Assembly (NCBI GenBank): GCA_035634255.1
Contig: DASQDI010000129.1
Location: 1-16,565, forward strand
Reading direction: 5' to 3'
DNA from: DATLMR01 sp035634255
GTDB lineage: Bacteria > Acidobacteriota > Blastocatellia > UBA7656
DNA: 16,565 bases
Every line of letters starts with the position of its first letter. The first letter of the stretch is position 1. Below the pieces are notes generated by a model. The model did not search any database, was not told where the DNA came from, and worked only from the letters and a program-made list of their open reading frames with translations. Below, one piece after another: positions 15,107 through 16,565 of the stretch. The position numbers and the translations under genes are program-made.

Positions 15107-15787
15107 CTAAAACTTCGAGAACCCGTCGAGCACCCGCATCTTCTCGCGGTAGGCGTTGAGCATCAAGTCCTGCGAGAACTGGTCGGACGGGTTGTGATTC
15201 AACTCCTGGCGGCATTCGAGGAGCGACTGGTCGACATGGACCATGTTGCGCTCGAAGGCCACGCGCAACTCGGGCGTCCAGCTCGCCTTGCGCGACTCGA
15301 TCTGCCGCTTCAGACCGTCGATGGTCTGCTCCATCTCCTGGAGGTCGGGGCTCGACAGAAGATTCGTACGAGCCTGCGGGGCTATCATCTGGTTCGTGAC
15401 GACATCGCTCGGGTTGATGACGTTCTGCCGCGACCCGACCATAGCCGCCGACACCAGGATCATGAGAGCCGCCGCGCTCGCCGCGAGCTGCGGGATGTTC
15501 AGGTTGACATGGCGCTGTTGAATCCGGGCCCACCACGAGGCCCCGCGCTTCCAGAAGCCCGAGGGCTGCTCCTCGGAAATCCGGGCCTGTATCTTCGTCC
15601 AGACGGCGCTCGACGGAGTCTGCAAAGGCAGGCGCCTCCCGAAATGGACTATCTGTAACAGGTCGTCGCGCACGATCCTGCACGGCTCGCAGTCGGCCAG
15701 GTGGCGCTCCACCCGGACCTGCTCGCCGAGTTCGAGCGCCCCGTCTATGTAGTCCGAAAGATTATCCTGACAGTCATTGCATAACAT
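15107..15787 (-). CDS. Transmembrane zinc-finger anti-sigma factor
   Basis: A 226-residue protein. The cytoplasmic N-terminus has the ZAS zinc-binding motif His29-x3-Cys33-x2-Cys36 (ERHLADCEPC) and an upstream Cys3/Cys6 pair. A single transmembrane helix lies at about 100-117, followed by an extracytoplasmic region with a probable coiled coil (about 140-195, Glu/Gln/Arg-rich). It should hold the adjacent ECF sigma factor inactive until a signal releases it. The frame is open to 15832, overlapping the sigma gene, but the ATG at 15787 gives the usual start for zf-HC2 anti-sigmas (MLCNDCQDNLSDYIDG) 16 bases after the sigma stop. The ribosome site is weak (AAGGA 13 bases away), which suggests translational coupling to the sigma gene. 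Confidence 0.9.
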   Translation of the reverse strand: MLCNDCQDNLSDYIDGALELGEQVRVERHLADCEPCRIVRDDLLQIVHFGRRLPLQTPSSAVWTKIQARISEEQPSGFWKRGASWWARIQQRHVNLNIPQLAASAAALMILVSAAMVGSRQNVINPSDVVTNQMIAPQARTNLLSSPDLQEMEQTIDGLKRQIESRKASWTPELRVAFERNMVHVDQSLLECRQELNHNPSDQFSQDLMLNAYREKMRVLDGFSKF

Positions 15788-15803
15788 TTCACGTACCCGA
15801 TCC

Positions 15804-16403
15804 TTACTGAGTCTTCTTCGAAAGCAGGTCACGCATCCTCATCCGCGCCTTGTGCAACTGCGATTTCGAAGTGCCTACACTCACGCCGAGCAGCTTGGCT
15901 ATCTCTCCGTGCTCGTACCCTTCCACGTCGTGCAGGACGAATACGGTCCTGTATCCGGGGGGCAGCTCGGCGATGGCCTGATCCAGGGCCAGCCTGTCGA
16001 TCAGGGAGGTCCGCCGGGTGCTCTGCAAAGGCGTATCGACGACGTTCGTGAAGTCGCCTTCTTCCGATGTCTGCTCCATCTTCACCCCTCGCTTGCGGAA
16101 GTGCATAAGCACCTGATTGACCGTCAAGCGATGGAGCCAGGTTGTGAAGGCCGAATCTCCGCGAAAGCTCGCCAGTTTTCTGTACACCTGTAGGAAAATG
16201 TCCTGGGTCAGGTCTTCGGCCTGCGCTGGATTGCCGAGCATTCTGAGGCACAGCGAGTACACGCGCCGGTTATGGAGCTCGTAAAGCTTTTCGAAAGCCA
16301 TAGAGTCCCCGGCTGCCGCCGCCCTGACCAGTTCAAGGTCAGTGGCCGGTTCGCTTCTTTCAGCGGTCCAGGTCATTATTAATGTTTGAACTAGATCGGC
16401 CAT
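15804..16403 (-). CDS. ECF-type RNA polymerase sigma factor (RpoE-like)
   Basis: A 199-residue sigma-70-family factor with only regions 2 and 4. Region 2 (about 36-105) contains AEDLTQDIFLQVYRKLASFRG and FTTWLHRLTVNQ, which bind the -10 element and core enzyme. Region 4 (about 137-190) contains LPPGYRTVFVLHDVEGYEH and the helix-turn-helix EIAKLLGVSVGTSKSQLHKAR, which reads the -35. The ATG at 16403 is chosen for a full N-terminus; an ATG at 16376 lacks any ribosome site. It heads a likely three-gene operon with its anti-sigma factor and the DUF4097 protein. No copy of a typical ECF -35 (GGAAC) is visible upstream, so autoregulation is not supported by sequence. Confidence 0.95.
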   Translation of the reverse strand: MADLVQTLIMTWTAERSEPATDLELVRAAAAGDSMAFEKLYELHNRRVYSLCLRMLGNPAQAEDLTQDIFLQVYRKLASFRGDSAFTTWLHRLTVNQVLMHFRKRGVKMEQTSEEGDFTNVVDTPLQSTRRTSLIDRLALDQAIAELPPGYRTVFVLHDVEGYEHGEIAKLLGVSVGTSKSQLHKARMRMRDLLSKKTQ

Positions 16404-16450
16404 AACTTCACTGGCTGTGATGCGATGACCCTAAATCCGGTTGCCCCAAC

Positions 16451-16459
16451 ATTATAACA
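16451..16459 (-). promoter_or_regulatory. Extended -10 promoter of the ECF sigma operon
   Basis: TGTTATAAT on the minus strand is a perfect extended -10 element (TGn plus TATAAT). The -35 region is weak. The expected start near 16445 leaves about 41 bases of leader. The match points to housekeeping sigma rather than ECF control of this operon. Confidence 0.6.
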
Positions 16460-16527
16460 TTCAAAAGGCAGGATAAAACCGTGATGCCGAGAAAAATGGG
16501 GGAAGGGACCTATCGGGGCAAAGGACA

Positions 16528-16564
16528 GGCGGCGACGCGGGTAAATCTTTCCCGTGCCGCCGCC
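16528..16564. repeat. Strong GC-rich hairpin at the right edge
   Basis: An inverted repeat with 14 positions per arm (16528-16541 and 16551-16564): 12 Watson-Crick pairs, one G-U pair and one mismatch, with a nine-base AT-rich loop. It may be the terminator of a gene beyond the window; a T-run on the plus strand cannot be checked because the window ends one base later. Confidence 0.5.
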
Positions 16565-16565
16565 C

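Noticed and set aside
1..16565. tRNA, rRNA, CRISPR or insertion-sequence features
   Set aside because: No cloverleaf-like segment, regular spaced repeats, transposase motifs or terminal repeats were seen when reading both strands by eye; a covariance-model search would be needed to exclude small RNAs.

Overview
The window comes from a GC-rich (roughly two-thirds G+C) Gram-negative-type bacterium with many exported proteins. A Hanks-type kinase with a membrane-anchored extension, exported amidohydrolase paralogues carrying a C-terminal beta-barrel-like domain, an M1 peptidase/DUF6702 pair and an ECF sigma/anti-sigma pair together suggest Acidobacteriota (Blastocatellia-like). That placement is inference from gene content only. 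No rRNA, tRNA, CRISPR array, insertion sequence or phage gene is visible.

Layout. 1-281 (-): N-terminus of an exported Lys/Ser/Ala-rich protein that runs off the left edge. 502-2520 (-): Ser/Thr kinase, one transmembrane helix, then a caspase-fold domain that has lost both catalytic residues; its base composition is clearly more AT-rich than its neighbours. 2728-3777 (+): ftsY, divergent from the kinase, with its own promoter and a leader hairpin. 3830-8526 (-): a tight four-gene run read right to left as small unknown protein, secreted M1 aminopeptidase-like protein, DUF6702 protein, cytochrome P450. The last three genes overlap by 1-4 bases. 8795-13363 (+): three consecutive exported amidohydrolase-family genes. 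Only the middle one keeps the metal-binding residues; the outer two are related pseudo-enzymes. A strong intrinsic terminator closes this operon at 13388-13415. 13451-14065 (-): RsbW-like ATP-binding anti-sigma kinase, preceded by an unusual leader with an 11-codon upstream ORF and two hairpins. 14306-16403 (-): ECF sigma factor, zinc-finger transmembrane anti-sigma factor and an exported DUF4097 beta-repeat protein in one likely operon, driven by an extended -10 promoter.

How the parts fit. Most of the window concerns envelope functions and signal relay: a transmembrane kinase, two kinds of sigma-factor control, exported peptidase and hydrolase operons, and the SRP receptor FtsY. The most notable points are the kinase fused to a dead caspase fold, the active amidohydrolase flanked by two dead paralogues, and the structured leader of the RsbW-like gene. 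All gaps between genes are shorter than 300 bases.
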